From: Ricinus communis
Lineage: Eukaryota > Streptophyta > Magnoliopsida > Malpighiales > Euphorbiaceae
Assembly (NCBI RefSeq): GCF_019578655.1
Contig: NC_063265.1
Span: forward strand, 15,920,285 to 15,984,284
Length of the DNA stretch: 64,000 nucleotides
Direction of reading: 5' to 3'
Part shown: one piece after another, positions 52,456-64,000 of the stretch
How the letters are laid out: every line of letters begins with the position of its first letter
Numbering within the stretch: the first letter of the stretch is position 1
The notes under the pieces: model-generated
The model's input: the letters and a program-made list of their open reading frames with translations, nothing else
Databases searched by the model: none
Told to the model about the DNA's origin: nothing
Position numbers and translations under genes: made by a program

Positions 52456-53739
52456 TTTGGCTGAAAGAAAGAGAAAAAGATGCATGCCCATGCATGTAAT
52501 GCTAGTTTGAGACATGACCAGTTGACAACCATTATTTAAAGTACCCATAACCGAACATAAAGAGAGAAAAAGATTTAAGAACCCCTTGAATAAAAAAAAT
52601 CTTAAACATCGTATTATTTATTCATTTCAATATTACTATAATGTTGTATATAATATTTTTACTAAATTTATTTTCTAATTCTAAAATATCAAAGAAATTA
52701 TATAAGTGTAATAAATTTTATAATATATATAAAAAATATTTTAGTTATTTTTATAAAATTAGAATATATTAAATATTTTTTAATTTCAATAATTTATTAA
52801 AAAACAGTTAGTATAAAATAAATAGAGTATTATTTTTTTAAATAAACAATTAAAAAACAAAAAATAAGTGTTAATTAATTGAGAATATTTCGGTTACTAT
52901 AAACTATTATTACTAGCATTAGGGATTGTTGGGACAGGTAAGCAAAGCAAAGGAACCTAGGCACATTAATAATAATAATAATAGTAATAAAAAAAAAAAA
53001 GGATACTCGTGTAAATATATTTTTCAATCGGGGGTGTATGAGTCAATTGTGCTTCCTTTCAATTTGGCTTGCTGCACAGAACTGTGTGATCCACTTCATG
53101 TTAATTTAGCGGCTCGGCTCTGTCCTCTTCGGCTCCCAAGTTAAGTATGAAGCCAACCAATTACAGATTAATATCGATATTGATATTGATATTGAAATTT
53201 ATATAAATGGGTCGGGTTATGAGATTAAAAGAAGGCCCGTATAGCAGGCTACTGCCTGATGGCCCGAGTAATTTTCCCATTTAAGGTATCAAGTCTATGA
53301 ATTTTATGATATATATAATATATATTTGTTCCTTAAAATATGGTTGAATTTATCACAGTTTTTAAGGACGTTACATAATTGCTCCAAATTTTGGGAAATA
53401 TTATAATTGTGGTGTTATTGGGAGAGTCACTGATAGTTTATAATGATTTAGATTAATCAAAATTTTTGTATAGTTGAGTCCCTAAGTAATTTCATTTCAA
53501 GTTAATGATAAAATTTAAAAAAAGTTTAGGGCGATTTACCCTTAATTCATGGAAAAATTTATCTTTATATATATGAGGTCAAGGAGAGAAAAAAAGATAG
53601 TTATAATAAAGCTTTTATAAAAAAACTTTTAAAAGTGATTTTTTAAATATTTTTTTTATATTAAAGTGAACTGCTGAATTAGTTATAGATTTGAAGGCAA
53701 GTAACGGTATATATCATAATTAATAAAAAAATTATATAC

Positions 53740-55292
53740 ATATATATAAATATTTTATATTTTAATATTAGATAATTAATATATTATTTATTATTTAAAA
53801 TTAATATATATATATCAATTATTTATTAATTTAATATATAAATATAAACATACACTGAATCAGTAGAATTATACTAGGGTCAGCCATTAAGCCGGTGTTG
53901 TTCAATGCTACAAAAGCAACCCCCAAAATGATGATTTAAATAACAAAACTACTAGCAAATATTTGGTAAATTTTAATCCACTGTCATATCAAAATAGGCT
54001 CATAAATTTTGTACACGAAATAGACATGGACGCGACATATTCTTACATAGTGTTGACCTCACGGTTGTTGTATCCCAAATCTTCTTCTACGAGCTTGATT
54101 TTAATAACAAAATAGTTTATTTTATTTCATTCATGTGGAGAAGAAGAAGAAGAAGAAGAAGAAGAAGGAGGCACAATGACAGCAACAGCAATAGCAGCAA
54201 TTGAGAGTGTTGTTGAAAAGAGAGCCAAGAAGGTAACATTTTTCTTAGCCTTTCAAGAAATTCAACTGTGGAAAGACAAAGTATACAGACAAAAGGTCTG
54301 AGCTTTGGGCTGAGTTTGGAAACTGTAATTCGGCTGATAAGGAACTGCATTGTCGGCTCAATCTCTCTCTCTTTAATCTATTATCCTTTTGCATGGCCAA
54401 AAACCAAAATCAAAAATAAAAATATAGAATAGAGTTTTATTGTTTATTAGACTAATAAAAGCCTGTTTACGTCTCTCTCTCTCTCCGGTGGGTATTCCCA
54501 AGCAAAAGCAATTTCATTAAAATACATTTCCCCTATTCTTTATATTTAACATGTTATAATATGAAAAAAATATTTTGATAATATATTACACAGATTATAA
54601 AATTTAACATATATATTATATTATTATTACTTCCTTATTATTAAAATAATAAAATATGTATTTTTATATAAATTTAATATAAATCACAACTACTAGAAAA
54701 ATTGATATATATATAATATATATTTTATATTTTAATATTAATAAATATATATAAATTCTTATTAATTTAATATATAAACAAAAATATATATTAAACCTAA
54801 ATAAATTTTTTAATATTTTAATTGTTAAATATTTCGAGATCCATCCTCCTAATTATAGATTTAATTTTTACATTTATAAAAAATAGAAACTTCACTTTCT
54901 CTTATATTAACCATTAACACTTATTAATTTATAGTTTTCATTTAAAGTAAAGTAATAATATCATATTTTAAGATTTTTTACATATATTTATATATTTATT
55001 ATAATAAATAAAGTTAATATATATATATATAATATATATTGATATTTTATTATTTAAAATTAATAAATATAAATATCTCATAATATTATTATTATTATTA
55101 TTTTTCTTTAGTTGGACTTATTTTAAAACACATTCAATCAACTCCAATTTTTTGATATGTTAGTTTTAAAGTTATACCATTCTCAGTTAATAGTAAATGG
55201 AAAGATTTTATTAATATCTAGAAATAATAGATTAATATAAATAAATATTTATTAAATTAATATATAAATATAGATATACATAGAGTAATATT
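53740..55292. repeat. AT-rich repeat in three copies upstream of GRF
   Basis: Related segments at 53740-53856, 54702-54794 and 55015-55080 (with 55232-55292) share ATATTTTATATTTTAATATT and TTATTAATTTAATATATAAA in the same order; a fourth, weaker match is at 13676-13740. They are probably decayed copies of one element that inserted or duplicated near the GRF promoter. No coding capacity is seen. Confidence 0.45.
54140..54166. repeat. (GAA)n trinucleotide repeat
   Basis: Nine GAA units. The reverse strand reads as a polyleucine frame, an artefact of the repeat. A 41-codon frame opens just after it at 54176. Confidence 0.85.
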
Positions 55293-55490
55293 TTAAAAGA
55301 AACTATTTTATTTTTATTATAAAATATATTGGGGAGAGAGGTTCTTTTCTTTCATAGTAATTTTTTTAATCTCTCAACTGTCTTGTCTGAGTGTCTTTTT
55401 CTCAAGTGACCCCAAGGCTTCTCCACTGGCCATAAACAAACTTTGCAGCCTTTTTTTGTCAGATTGTGGTGCTTAACTATCTGCCAAAAG

Positions 55491-55500
55491 ATATAAAAGA
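55491..55500 (+). promoter_or_regulatory. Probable TATA box of the GRF gene
   Basis: ATATAAAAGA lies 140 bp before the GRF start codon. It would place transcription start near 55520-55530 and give a leader of about 105 nt, which is CT-rich just before the ATG (CTCTCTCTCC-ATG-G). Confidence 0.6.
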
Positions 55501-55630
55501 ACCTACTCAACTCACTGCAAAAAGCTTTTCTAAACTTTCTCTTCTTTCACTTGCCCAACACAACACTTCTCAATAACCAAAAAAGCCAACCCAAAGCTTA
55601 AAAAAGGAAAAAGAGAAAAACTCTCTCTCC

Positions 55631-57609
55631 ATGGACTTCCATCTGAAGCAATGGAGAAACCAGCAGCATGAGTCAGAAGAAGAAGAAGAACAGCCCTCTG
55701 AGAAGATGCCAAAACTCCTTCTGGATCCTCCTCATGAACCACAACAACAAGAACAACAGCACTACCCAATATCTGGGTCTACTGCTGCTCCTCTTCCTTT
55801 GTTTGTACCTGAACCCCACAGTAATAATAAAAACAGTAACTTGTCAGCGTTCCTAGATTCAAGCACAGCTCCTCCTGCCACCGCCAGATTTCCGAGTAAT
55901 TACTTTCTTTCTTTCCCTTTTCTTGCACCTCATAGGCTAAAGAAAGAAAGTTCTCTTCTTTCTTGCTATATATTTATAGATATATATGTGAAGCTTTTTT
56001 GGCTGGTTTGCTATTAGTTATTTTGCTTCAAATTTACTTTTCCTTTTCTTTTCTTGTTCTGTTAGGAATGGGAGGTAGTGGTTACTTTAGCTTAGCTCAG
56101 TGGCAGGAGCTAGAGCTACAAGCTTTGATCTACAGATACATGTTAGCTGGTGCTGCTATTCCTCCTGAACTACTTCAACCAATCAAGAAAAGTCTTCTTC
56201 ACTCTCCTCCCTATTTCCTTCATCACCCACTTCAACATTATTCTTATTATCAGCCTGCTTGTAAGTTTCTATGTACTTTTTTAATGGTTATTTTATTATT
56301 TGTTGATTTTGATTCTCCCAAGACTTACTGTTGCTTCTTGTTTTTCTTCTTTTCGAAGATTTAAGACACTGTTTTTTCTTGGTATATGCATTCTTGATCT
56401 TTTAACATATCACAAACAAATCTGCTGTTTATTATACTTTTTATCAGTGCTGCAAACAGGGTATTGGGGAAGAGCAGCCATGGATCCGGAGCCCGGCCGG
56501 TGCCGGAGGACTGATGGGAAGAAATGGAGGTGCTCAAGGGACGTAGTGGCTGGCCAGAAGTATTGCGAGCGCCATGTTCATCGTGGCCGCAACCGTTCAA
56601 GAAAGCCTGTGGAAATCCCCACAACCAATTCCTCCACCAGTACTAATACCAATTCTACTGGTATTGGCGGCGGCGGTGGCGGAGGCAGTGCGGGTGGTGC
56701 AATCAGTGCTGCTTTCAGTAGCAGCAGCCCAGCTATTGTCGCACCACTTTTATCAGGGGTGGCTAGTGGGACTAGTCTTTCTTTTTCTGGACATTCCCCT
56801 TCAAACGAGTTACTTCACCTCAACAATAGGTAACTTATTAATTATTTTTGAATTCTTGCAGCTAATGTATTTGTACTATTAGATTTTGGATGATATGGTG
56901 GAACATTTCTTTTTAACTTGACGACATATATGGAACCTATACTGTTTTAATATTACTGTTTTGGAATTAAAATTTATCGAGTTATTATGTTGTTTTGGTA
57001 GGACCCAAGTGTCCCTTACCTATGAGAGGAGTTTTTAGATTCTGTACAAAGTAAACCCTAACCACAACTTTTTAAGACATTGCTGTTCTCATTATCTTTA
57101 GTTTGGTATGCAATTTTTTTTGTCCTGCTTTTTTTAAAGACTTTATTGTTTTGATCTCTCATAGATCCTCGGATCCCAAAGCTGAAATCAAAGGCCTTCT
57201 CCTTGGCCCTCAAAATGAGGTTGCTAACAGAAGTGATGGCCATATTCTGAGGCACTTTTTTGATGACTGGCCGCGTTCGCTTCAAGAACCTGATAATACA
57301 GCAAGTAATGCTAGTCCAATGAACTCCGCGACCTGTCTGTCAATTTCAATGCCAGGAAACTCATCTTCTGATGTGTCGTTAAAATTGTCCACCGGCAATG
57401 GAGAGGAGCCGGCAGGATCCAGAGGCAGTGAAAGGGAGCATCATCCACAAGTGAATTGGACGGGAGGGTGGGGCACAAACCAGATGTCTCCCATGGGAGG
57501 ACCACTTGCTGAGGCATTGAGATCCTCCACCTCTAATTCATCTCCAACTAGTGTTCTACACCAGTTGCCTCAGGGATCGACCTCCGAAACTATCTACGTT
57601 AGCACTTGA
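55631..57609 (+). CDS. GROWTH-REGULATING FACTOR (GRF3/GRF4 type), QLQ-WRC transcription factor
   Basis: Four exons: 55631-55895, 56066-56260, 56448-56829 and 57165-57609, all GT..AG, joining to 428 residues. Residues about 95-131 form the QLQ domain ([32 protein letters not shown]), which binds GIF coactivators. Residues about 166-209 form the WRC domain: a Cys3His zinc motif (C-x9-C-x10-C-x2-H) after DPEPGR, flanked by basic residues for nuclear import and DNA binding. A Gly run follows in exon 3; the C terminus holds the GGPLAEAL (GGPL) motif. The start ATG has a good context (CCATGG) and begins [12 protein letters not shown] as in GRF3/4 homologues. GRFs promote cell proliferation in young leaves and other growing organs. 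Regulation by miR396 is expected from the site in exon 3. Assignment to GRF3/4 also rests on its neighbours. Confidence 0.95.
56594..56614 (+). promoter_or_regulatory. miR396 target site in GRF exon 3
   Basis: The sequence CGTTCAAGAAAGCCTGTGG (plus AA) is the conserved miR396 complementary site of GRF mRNAs, including the characteristic extra C that leaves one unpaired base against miR396. It encodes the WRC-end peptide RSRKPVE. miR396 guides cleavage of GRF transcripts in maturing tissue. The match is seen directly; cleavage is inferred from the family. Confidence 0.92.
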
Positions 57610-58375
57610 TTTTAGTTTCTGTTTTGTATATACATTAATAATGTGTTTCTATGTTTTCTTTTATTGCATGTTATAGACATCCCATTCATAATCCTACTTC
57701 GTAGGATTCGTATGGATGGCACTACCAACTTTGTTTGTTTTAATTGGAAATGTTTCACCATTTGTTTGTTCAAAATCTTCGGTCTCTCTGTCGGCTCCTA
57801 GACTTTCCAATCAGCAATTTTTAGTAATGCATCAGACCGAGATTCCCTGTAATCATAAAACCTCTTTTGGAAGAGTTAAAAAGTAGTGCATTAAGAGTAA
57901 TTGAGATTGAATCGCCACCCAGAATACAATTTATGAGATTTGAATTGTGCTTACCAGGCAGCACCAACTCAATCCACCATTTCATATTGAGAGAATTAGT
58001 GGCTTATCCCGTTCTCATAAAAACATTAGAGAAGTTTGCAACTTATTTGATGCACCAATATCTTACATGGTGTCTATACACAAAAATTTCTAGTTAGCAT
58101 TCACAGTGACCATAGCTTAGGTTGCCAAATAGTTTAAAAAAAACATTTACAGGATGCCACAGGGAACGTGCTGTATGATCCACATGGTTTTGCAATTAGG
58201 CAGGCATCTCGTCCTTTCCCTGTTGCTCTTGATTACGCTGTCTAAGGTGGCAAAATGCCAACTGGCAATTTGTAAAATCTGCAAGGACCGCAATGACAGC
58301 CGCAAATATATTCTCTTCAAGGCAATATCATTACTGCTGTTCCTGCTTTAGAAGGACCTGTTGTTACAATTTATC
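57610..58375. other. Shared 3' intergenic region of GRF and SBE2
   Basis: About 766 bp between two convergent stop codons. It must contain both 3' untranslated regions. No coding region is supported; frames at 57867 and 58154 have no recognisable product, and the latter lies antisense to the expected SBE2 3' leader-out. Because the transcripts face each other, 3'-end overlap is possible. Confidence 0.6.
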
Positions 58376-61300
58376 TCAGCCATTGACAGGTTCCTCATGC
58401 TCGTTGTTGTTGTTTTTGTTGTCGTCGTCGTCCTGTAAATGTTCTTTTTCATCCTCCACTAAAGCATAGACCACTGCTGTTCTACTTGGTGCATACACCA
58501 AGAAGGATCGAGGCCGGTTATCATACCACCCTTCCTGCAAGATTCGACATGCAAGTTTCAAATTCACAGTATGTTTTCAGGGGGAGAACCAGTTGGAAAA
58601 TTAATATCATGTGGCAATCTTATGCAAATTTTCTTACAAAGCTGAAGTACTCGGCACTATGATTAATCCTGCTGAAGCCTCCAAACAAGGAATTATCTGA
58701 ATCTAAGACAATCTGGAAGGGTAAGGACACAGGGAGCATATGATTAGAAAAGTTGAGTCATCAGTGGACAGCATGTGGCATTAATTATGTATTTCTTGAA
58801 AATAAAAATAAAAATAAAAAGAGCAGATATTGATGAAAGAGTAGACGTGACCAACGAATTGTTCATGCCATTCTTCATTTGTATCACACAAGACCAATCA
58901 TACAAAGCCTTGTAGATTTAAGGCCCGCAACAAAACGTCTTAGTTGTAAGTAGTTGGTTTGTAACCTCTACAACTTTCAATATTTAAATTGTCAAGTCCA
59001 AACTAAAAGAGATTATACCTTGTACTTTCCAGGCTTTAAGCAGCCAACTCGGTAATCCGAATAGCTGTTATTCCAATGAAAATTGAAGACAAAAACAAGG
59101 TTGCCCCTCTCGAAGACAATGATATGATCCCCTTCATCCTTCCGTGATATATATTGGTGCTCAGAAGTCATGAACTGCATCAACAGTCACCTCTTAACAG
59201 ATTACATTCATTCTATTTCTATTTCCAAAACAAGTACATGCACAAAATCTAAAAGCAGTATATGACTCGAAAAGACTAATGCATGAATGGAGGACATTTG
59301 ACAACCCAAAAGATGCTATATCAACAGAAAGATTGGAACTTACACCATAGGCTTCTTCAAGATGCTGCATTGCCTGATCAAATTCTTGCATTCCATGATA
59401 TCTTAGATAGTCTGCATCCCCCTGGCTCACAACCAACATAGATCAGATTCACCCAAATTTATTTAAAATATAACCTGGAATATCCACTTTTACAAGGAAT
59501 AAAGGTGAATATTGGCAATTTAAAATGACTTGATAAAACCAAGAAAGGTTACCTACTGCTTTTGCAAAAAGATTAGCAGCCACAAGACATGCTTATTAAT
59601 TATTACCAGGTTCCTAATATGAAACTTTCGTAATTTTCTTTTGTTTTGATTTCTTGTTATAGATTGTTAGAAAAACTAGTGGATATGGACTTGGAGCTGA
59701 ACATTTTATTCTATCACAACTTTGTAGTTGCTAGGTCTTATTAGTGAGCCCACTCTACTTGAGCAAACTGCAGCAATATGAAGATTCTTCTTTTTCTTTT
59801 TAACTTCTATACCATGCAATTCATGACATTGTACAGCTATGCCACTGAGTCATCAATCAATGGATCTAATTTGTGCTGTTGACTGTTGTTTCTAAAGAAT
59901 AAGCAATTACACATTTCAGGCATATTATTAAATAATTCAGGGTGTCATTGCACATATAAAATTGCTCTACTATGTCTTGTAAATACGAAAATAAGTTGCC
60001 TAGAATTAAATCATGAGCATTGTGCACAAATGAAAATTAAAGAATTGGCAATAAATCAGGCAGAAAATTACTAGATCAAATCTACGCCGGCATTTATCAT
60101 AACTGAAATTGTTCCCCGGAATTATTTTTCCGCTAGGAAGATGTTGATCACCTCTTGGAAAATCAATCCACTCTGAAAAAGAGAAAATAGAGAAATAAAA
60201 CACCCACTTTAAAATATTCCTTGATTGAATATTAACTCTTCCAAGGAATCGACTAGTATAACCAGTTGACCAATCTTACCAGGATGCCCAAATTCATTTC
60301 CCATAAAATTCAAATATCCTTCTCCACCTAATCCCATGGTAGCAAGCCTGATCATTTTATGCAATGCTATTCCACGATCAATGAGAGGAGTAGATGGTCT
60401 ATCAAGAGACATGAAGTCGTACATATCCTGAAAAAAAAAATTCAGTATAAGACAAGAATATAAACATAAGTTTTACCAACCTGTGCTCGTATTCACATTT
60501 TCTTAAGATAAAAATAATGCTGTTTGTTAGACTTCAACGCATAATGCTGGTGAAAAAGCTGTTAGAAATTCCACTTATCATTAAACTCAGAACCACAAGG
60601 GACCCAACAACAAATTTTGGTTCATTATTCAAACAAAATTCACCTTGCTTACAATGTAAATACAGAAACTCATTTTATATTCATTTGTCAGTGCCATTCT
60701 ATAATCATCTTAGAGATTGGAAAGGCAGGAAAAAGTGAACGAATTAAAGGAAAGAAACCAATATTAAATCTAAATAACAATGGTATGTCACATGTCTGTC
60801 CTCTCTCATTTTCAATTTATCTTGGCAAATAAAAAGCACCTCTCAAGTGAACCATGCATGGTAAATCTTGGATAAGTTGAAAAGCAAACAAGAGTACAAT
60901 GACATACACTGGTACATTGTTATGACTTCCTTCAACATTATTCTCTAGTTTTCAATCTTCTTCAAGGAAAAAAAGAAGAAGAAAAACATATGTAATATAT
61001 TTAACAGTACTAGCCATCTTAAAGCTTCCTTATGGATATGCACCAATTTGTGACTAAATAATTTTCACTCTGATCATAAAGAAACACATTATAACAAAGT
61101 TTTAATGATAGAAACTCTTCTTAAGCCTATTCAGTAAACTCATTTTCAAGATTACGCTTTACTAGCTGCATTGTCAACGTTATTGCACAAGAGTGAAATC
61201 ATCTGTAAGCTGTCTCACAAAGATGTGATCAAGTGTTTAGCTTTGCCTTAGATCCACACAACTTAGTCTCTAATAGTCTGTACAAAATTATCCCACCTTG

Positions 61301-64000
61301 TACTCCAGTGATATAGAGCTCCTAAAAACTTGTACCGAACTCCGAATTTTCTATTCCAAATATCCCATGTATTTTAATGCTTATTGTCGTTATAAAATTC
61401 GAGCATGGTCAAGATATAACAAATAGACACTGGTACGTCCAAGTTTAGTCCATCTAAAATATTCATAACTCTGACAGAAGAAAAAATTAGATCATTATCA
61501 AATTAAGAAAATCTCAAGAAGATTGGCTTGTTATAATAATACTAGAACTAATATCAGGGTGTAAACAACTAGATTAGCAGGCCATTAGCAAACAAATTGC
61601 AATGAATACTTTTGAATTGTGTGCCTGTTTTCCAGCTCAATGATGTGCAAAATATCAACAAGCGAGAAGTAACATTACCTTGTCCATCAACCAAAAGGCA
61701 ATGGTTTTGTCACCGACAAGAGCTTGGTCATGACTTTCAGCATAGGCAACACAATTTTCCATCCACCTTCTATTGGTAAGTGTATGCACAATGTCACCCA
61801 TTTTCCAGTCTTCATCCTTCAACCTACACCCAGATCAAGTTAAAGCACAAACGAGGTTGGAGTTGGTCTTACTCTCACAGCTTAAAAAACTAACATCAAG
61901 AGATCAAGGGATCAAAATAATTAAATGAATTTTTTGGGTTGTTTGATGGCAACATACTGGAGCAACTCAATCCATTTATCGGCAATGGCCATGTGGAGAC
62001 GGTAATTAAACCCAACACCGCCATCTTCAACAGGGATGCAAAATGTTGGCATTCCACTAACCTGTACAGAAATTATTATTATCAGTGGCAGTCAGAGGAG
62101 AAAGCCTGAGAATTTTATTCACCTGATATTTCCAGAGATAAGATTAACATACATCTTCACCAATGGTGACAGCCTCAGGGAATAGACCGTGAATCATATC
62201 ATTGACAAGCATCAAGTAAACCACAGCATCTACATCGGTTGCAAACCCAAAGTACTCATTATAGTTGCCAGTAAAAGCTACCTAAAGCAAACACAAAATT
62301 TTGTGTGAGGGATAAGCAGGAAGGCGATGCCATTAAAGAACAAATTAAGGAAAAAAAAATTCCAAATAGATTTAGTTGCATTATTTATAGCCTAATATAA
62401 ACAAATAAGAAATTCTTCGATAGTAGTAACCATAAAGTTTTAAAAAGCTAAACTAGAAATCAAGTTCCTATCATGTCTATCCAACAAGTTATGAATATCA
62501 AAGACTTGTAATTGTACTATTTGTGTAATAAAGCCATTGTGCTTTACTAAGGAGAACAAGAAATTCCCAAACCACCTAAATTATACCTCTAATCCATGGT
62601 GAGTGTACATCATTGAAGTCACTCCATCAAATCTGAACCCATCAAACTTATACTCATCCAGCCACCATCGAGCATTTGAAAGAAGAAACCTTAGTACCTG
62701 AGTCAATAAGTAAGAATAAATCCCACAAATGACAGGATAAACTGGAAAAAGAACAACAGGAAGTGCAGTAAACTATTTTTTCAAGCTCCAAAGTATACAT
62801 ACTTCCCAGCTTCCATAGTTGAAAAGGCGAGAGTCCCACATCCAATGATAACCCCGTGATCCAGAGTGAAAGTAGTGACCATCAGTACCATCAAACATGT
62901 TCAGGCCATCCAACGTATTATTTGATGAATGGCTGGATTTGTTTGGCACAAGTTGAAAAAAACAAGAGAAAATATTACTAAGTGACCAAAATAATGAGAA
63001 AATATAATTGGACTTCTGGCAAAAGTGGGATCTCACCTGAAGTAACAGAAGATACGGTAATCTTTTTTTCATTGCATAGAAAGATCACAAAAGAGGCAAA
63101 GACAGGAAGCAAACAACATGCACAAGGAGATATTTGCTAACTTATAATATTAGTTCATACTTTATTTAAAAATCCACTTGCTAATGTAGCCCCATAGCTC
63201 AGCTACTTGCTTCGTCTCAGAGAGATAAGCTTCCAGCCATTACATTAGATGAGGATGAAATCATCTTGCAATTAATGCAATGTATATGACAACTTTTGAT
63301 TGCAAATATCAAATCAATCTGATGAAACATCCTAACTTCTAGAGCACTCATCTCGTCCATTTACTAAATTCTTGACAAGGTTAGAAATAGAAAGGATAGA
63401 CATCAGTGCAAAATTGAACCTTTTGACAACTCTCAAAGTAGAAGTGAATTTAGTTGTTGCACAGAACAATTAGAAGAATAATGAAAAGAAAAACCCTCAG
63501 AACTATCCAATTTTGGACCTTGCCAAGTAGGGTCCCCCTTGTCCCAAACAGCACAATAAAGGCACAATAAAGGGGAAAAAAAGAAAAAAAGAGACCTAAC
63601 TCATGAGCAATCAATTCGCCAATAGTATCAGGATTCTCATTGTTACCTATGAACAATATCCATGAGAACAAGCAGATCTAACTCATGAGCTTTATCTATC
63701 AGAGACTTCAGGTCATCAGGAGTTCCAAACCGGCTGCTAGGTGCGAAAAAATTAGTTACATGGTACCTGCATTGAGTCAAGGAATTCACTAGTTTGAGGA
63801 GATAAGGAAGCAAAGACTCACCTATTAGCAAATGTCAAGTGTGAAAACGGAAGAAAAAAAGACCGAATTTTGATTTGTGCTAAACAAAAATAATACCCAA
63901 AACTAGCATAATATGAATGCTCTTGAATAGCCATGATCTGGACCGTATTATAACCAAGCCTTTTGATGCGAGGAAGCACATCATCTCTAAAATTGGCATA
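58376..64000 (-). CDS. Starch branching enzyme class II (SBE2), C-terminal part, gene runs off the right edge
   Basis: Thirteen minus-strand exons are visible: 64000-63897 (partial), 63766-63647, 62932-62803, 62697-62587, 62281-62153, 62061-61958, 61823-61679, 60427-60280, 60172-60072, 59421-59344, 59174-59019, 58712-58638 and 58534-58376. All junctions are in frame and give 519 residues; the first roughly 300+ residues (transit peptide, CBM48, start of the barrel) lie outside. The GH13 motifs are intact: DIVHSH (region I), [10 protein letters not shown] (region II, nucleophile Asp at 62628-62626), GEDVSGMP (region III, acid Glu at 62158-62156) and AESHDQ (region IV). The alpha-amylase C domain ends VYALVEDE, followed by an acidic/Asn-rich tail. 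The enzyme cuts alpha-1,4-glucan and rejoins the piece as an alpha-1,6 branch in plastid amylopectin synthesis. Confidence 0.95.

Larger units (their letters stand above)
36100..55480. other. Long gene-poor intergenic region
   Basis: About 19 kb between the tRNA gene and the GRF promoter without a recognisable protein gene. Contents called separately are (AT)n tracts at 41722, 50003 and 52375, an ACGT-motif island at 44839-45226, a possible LTR scrap at 46790-47030, a TTCG/CTCG-rich repeat at 47240-47505, (TAA)n at 47508, a MITE-like remnant at 51078-51418, an AT-rich repeat in several copies at 53740-55292 and (GAA)n at 54140. The 84-codon frame at 43059 and the Asn-run frame at 38555 are not convincing genes. 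Confidence 0.65.

Noticed and set aside
52261..52548. 95- and 61-codon minus-strand frames with Tyr-Ile runs
   Set aside because: These also arise from an (AT)n tract and are not supported as genes.
54117..54350. 77-codon minus-strand polyleucine frame
   Set aside because: It is produced by reading the GAA repeat in reverse complement.
55963..56364. Plus-strand 133-codon frame through the GRF QLQ exon
   Set aside because: It reads through intron sequence on both sides of exon 2. The spliced exon 56066-56260 alone is the coding part.
60517..60832. Plus-strand frames within the SBE2 gene
   Set aside because: They lie in an SBE2 intron on the opposite strand with no similarity to known proteins.
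1..64000. Search for CRISPR arrays, bacterial operons, phage or plasmid features
   Set aside because: The window is plant nuclear DNA with introns and a CCA-less tRNA gene. No regularly spaced identical repeats with unique spacers are present.

Overview
This window is nuclear DNA of a flowering plant (a eudicot). It is very AT-rich, its genes are interrupted by short introns with GT..AG borders, and it holds long gene-free stretches filled with (AT)n microsatellites and decayed repeats. Protein similarity recalled from memory would fit a rosid, possibly Euphorbiaceae, but the sequence alone does not fix the species. There is no prokaryotic, CRISPR, phage or operon structure here.

Four protein genes and one tRNA gene are supported. 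From left to right: (1) 9528-12944 minus, a three-exon TON1-recruiting-motif (TRM27/TRM28-type, DUF4378) protein; (2) 32835-34604 minus, a four-exon DUF662 / RAB6-interacting-golgin-like coiled-coil protein of 172 residues; (3) 36014-36087 plus, tRNA-Asn(GUU); (4) 55631-57609 plus, a four-exon GROWTH-REGULATING FACTOR (QLQ + WRC) with an intact miR396 target site; (5) 58376-64000 minus, the last 13 coding exons of a class A starch branching enzyme (SBE2), whose 5' part lies beyond the right edge. Every exon junction was reconstructed by hand and keeps the reading frame.

Layout: 1-9.5 kb is gene-free, with one TE-like island and a possible TCP-domain gene scrap. 9.5-13.3 kb is the TRM gene. 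13.3-32.8 kb is about 19 kb of gene-poor DNA with a diverged tandem array near 28.3-28.95 kb and a GC-richer island with ACGT-core motifs near 25.1 kb. 32.8-34.85 kb is the DUF662 gene with its promoter. 34.85-55.4 kb is about 20 kb of mostly intergenic DNA with the tRNA, long AT repeats, a MITE-like remnant, LTR-like scraps and a second ACGT-rich island near 45 kb. 55.4-64 kb is gene-dense: GRF and SBE2 converge, with about 770 bp between their stop codons.

The genes do not form one pathway. Their neighbourhood is the informative point: SBE2, GRF, DUF662 and TRM are, as I recall it, consecutive in Arabidopsis (At2g36390 to At2g36420), so the window is an ancient collinear block whose spacers have been inflated by repeats. 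I found no convincing undescribed system; the best leads are non-coding islands, a gene scrap and repeat structures, listed as findings.
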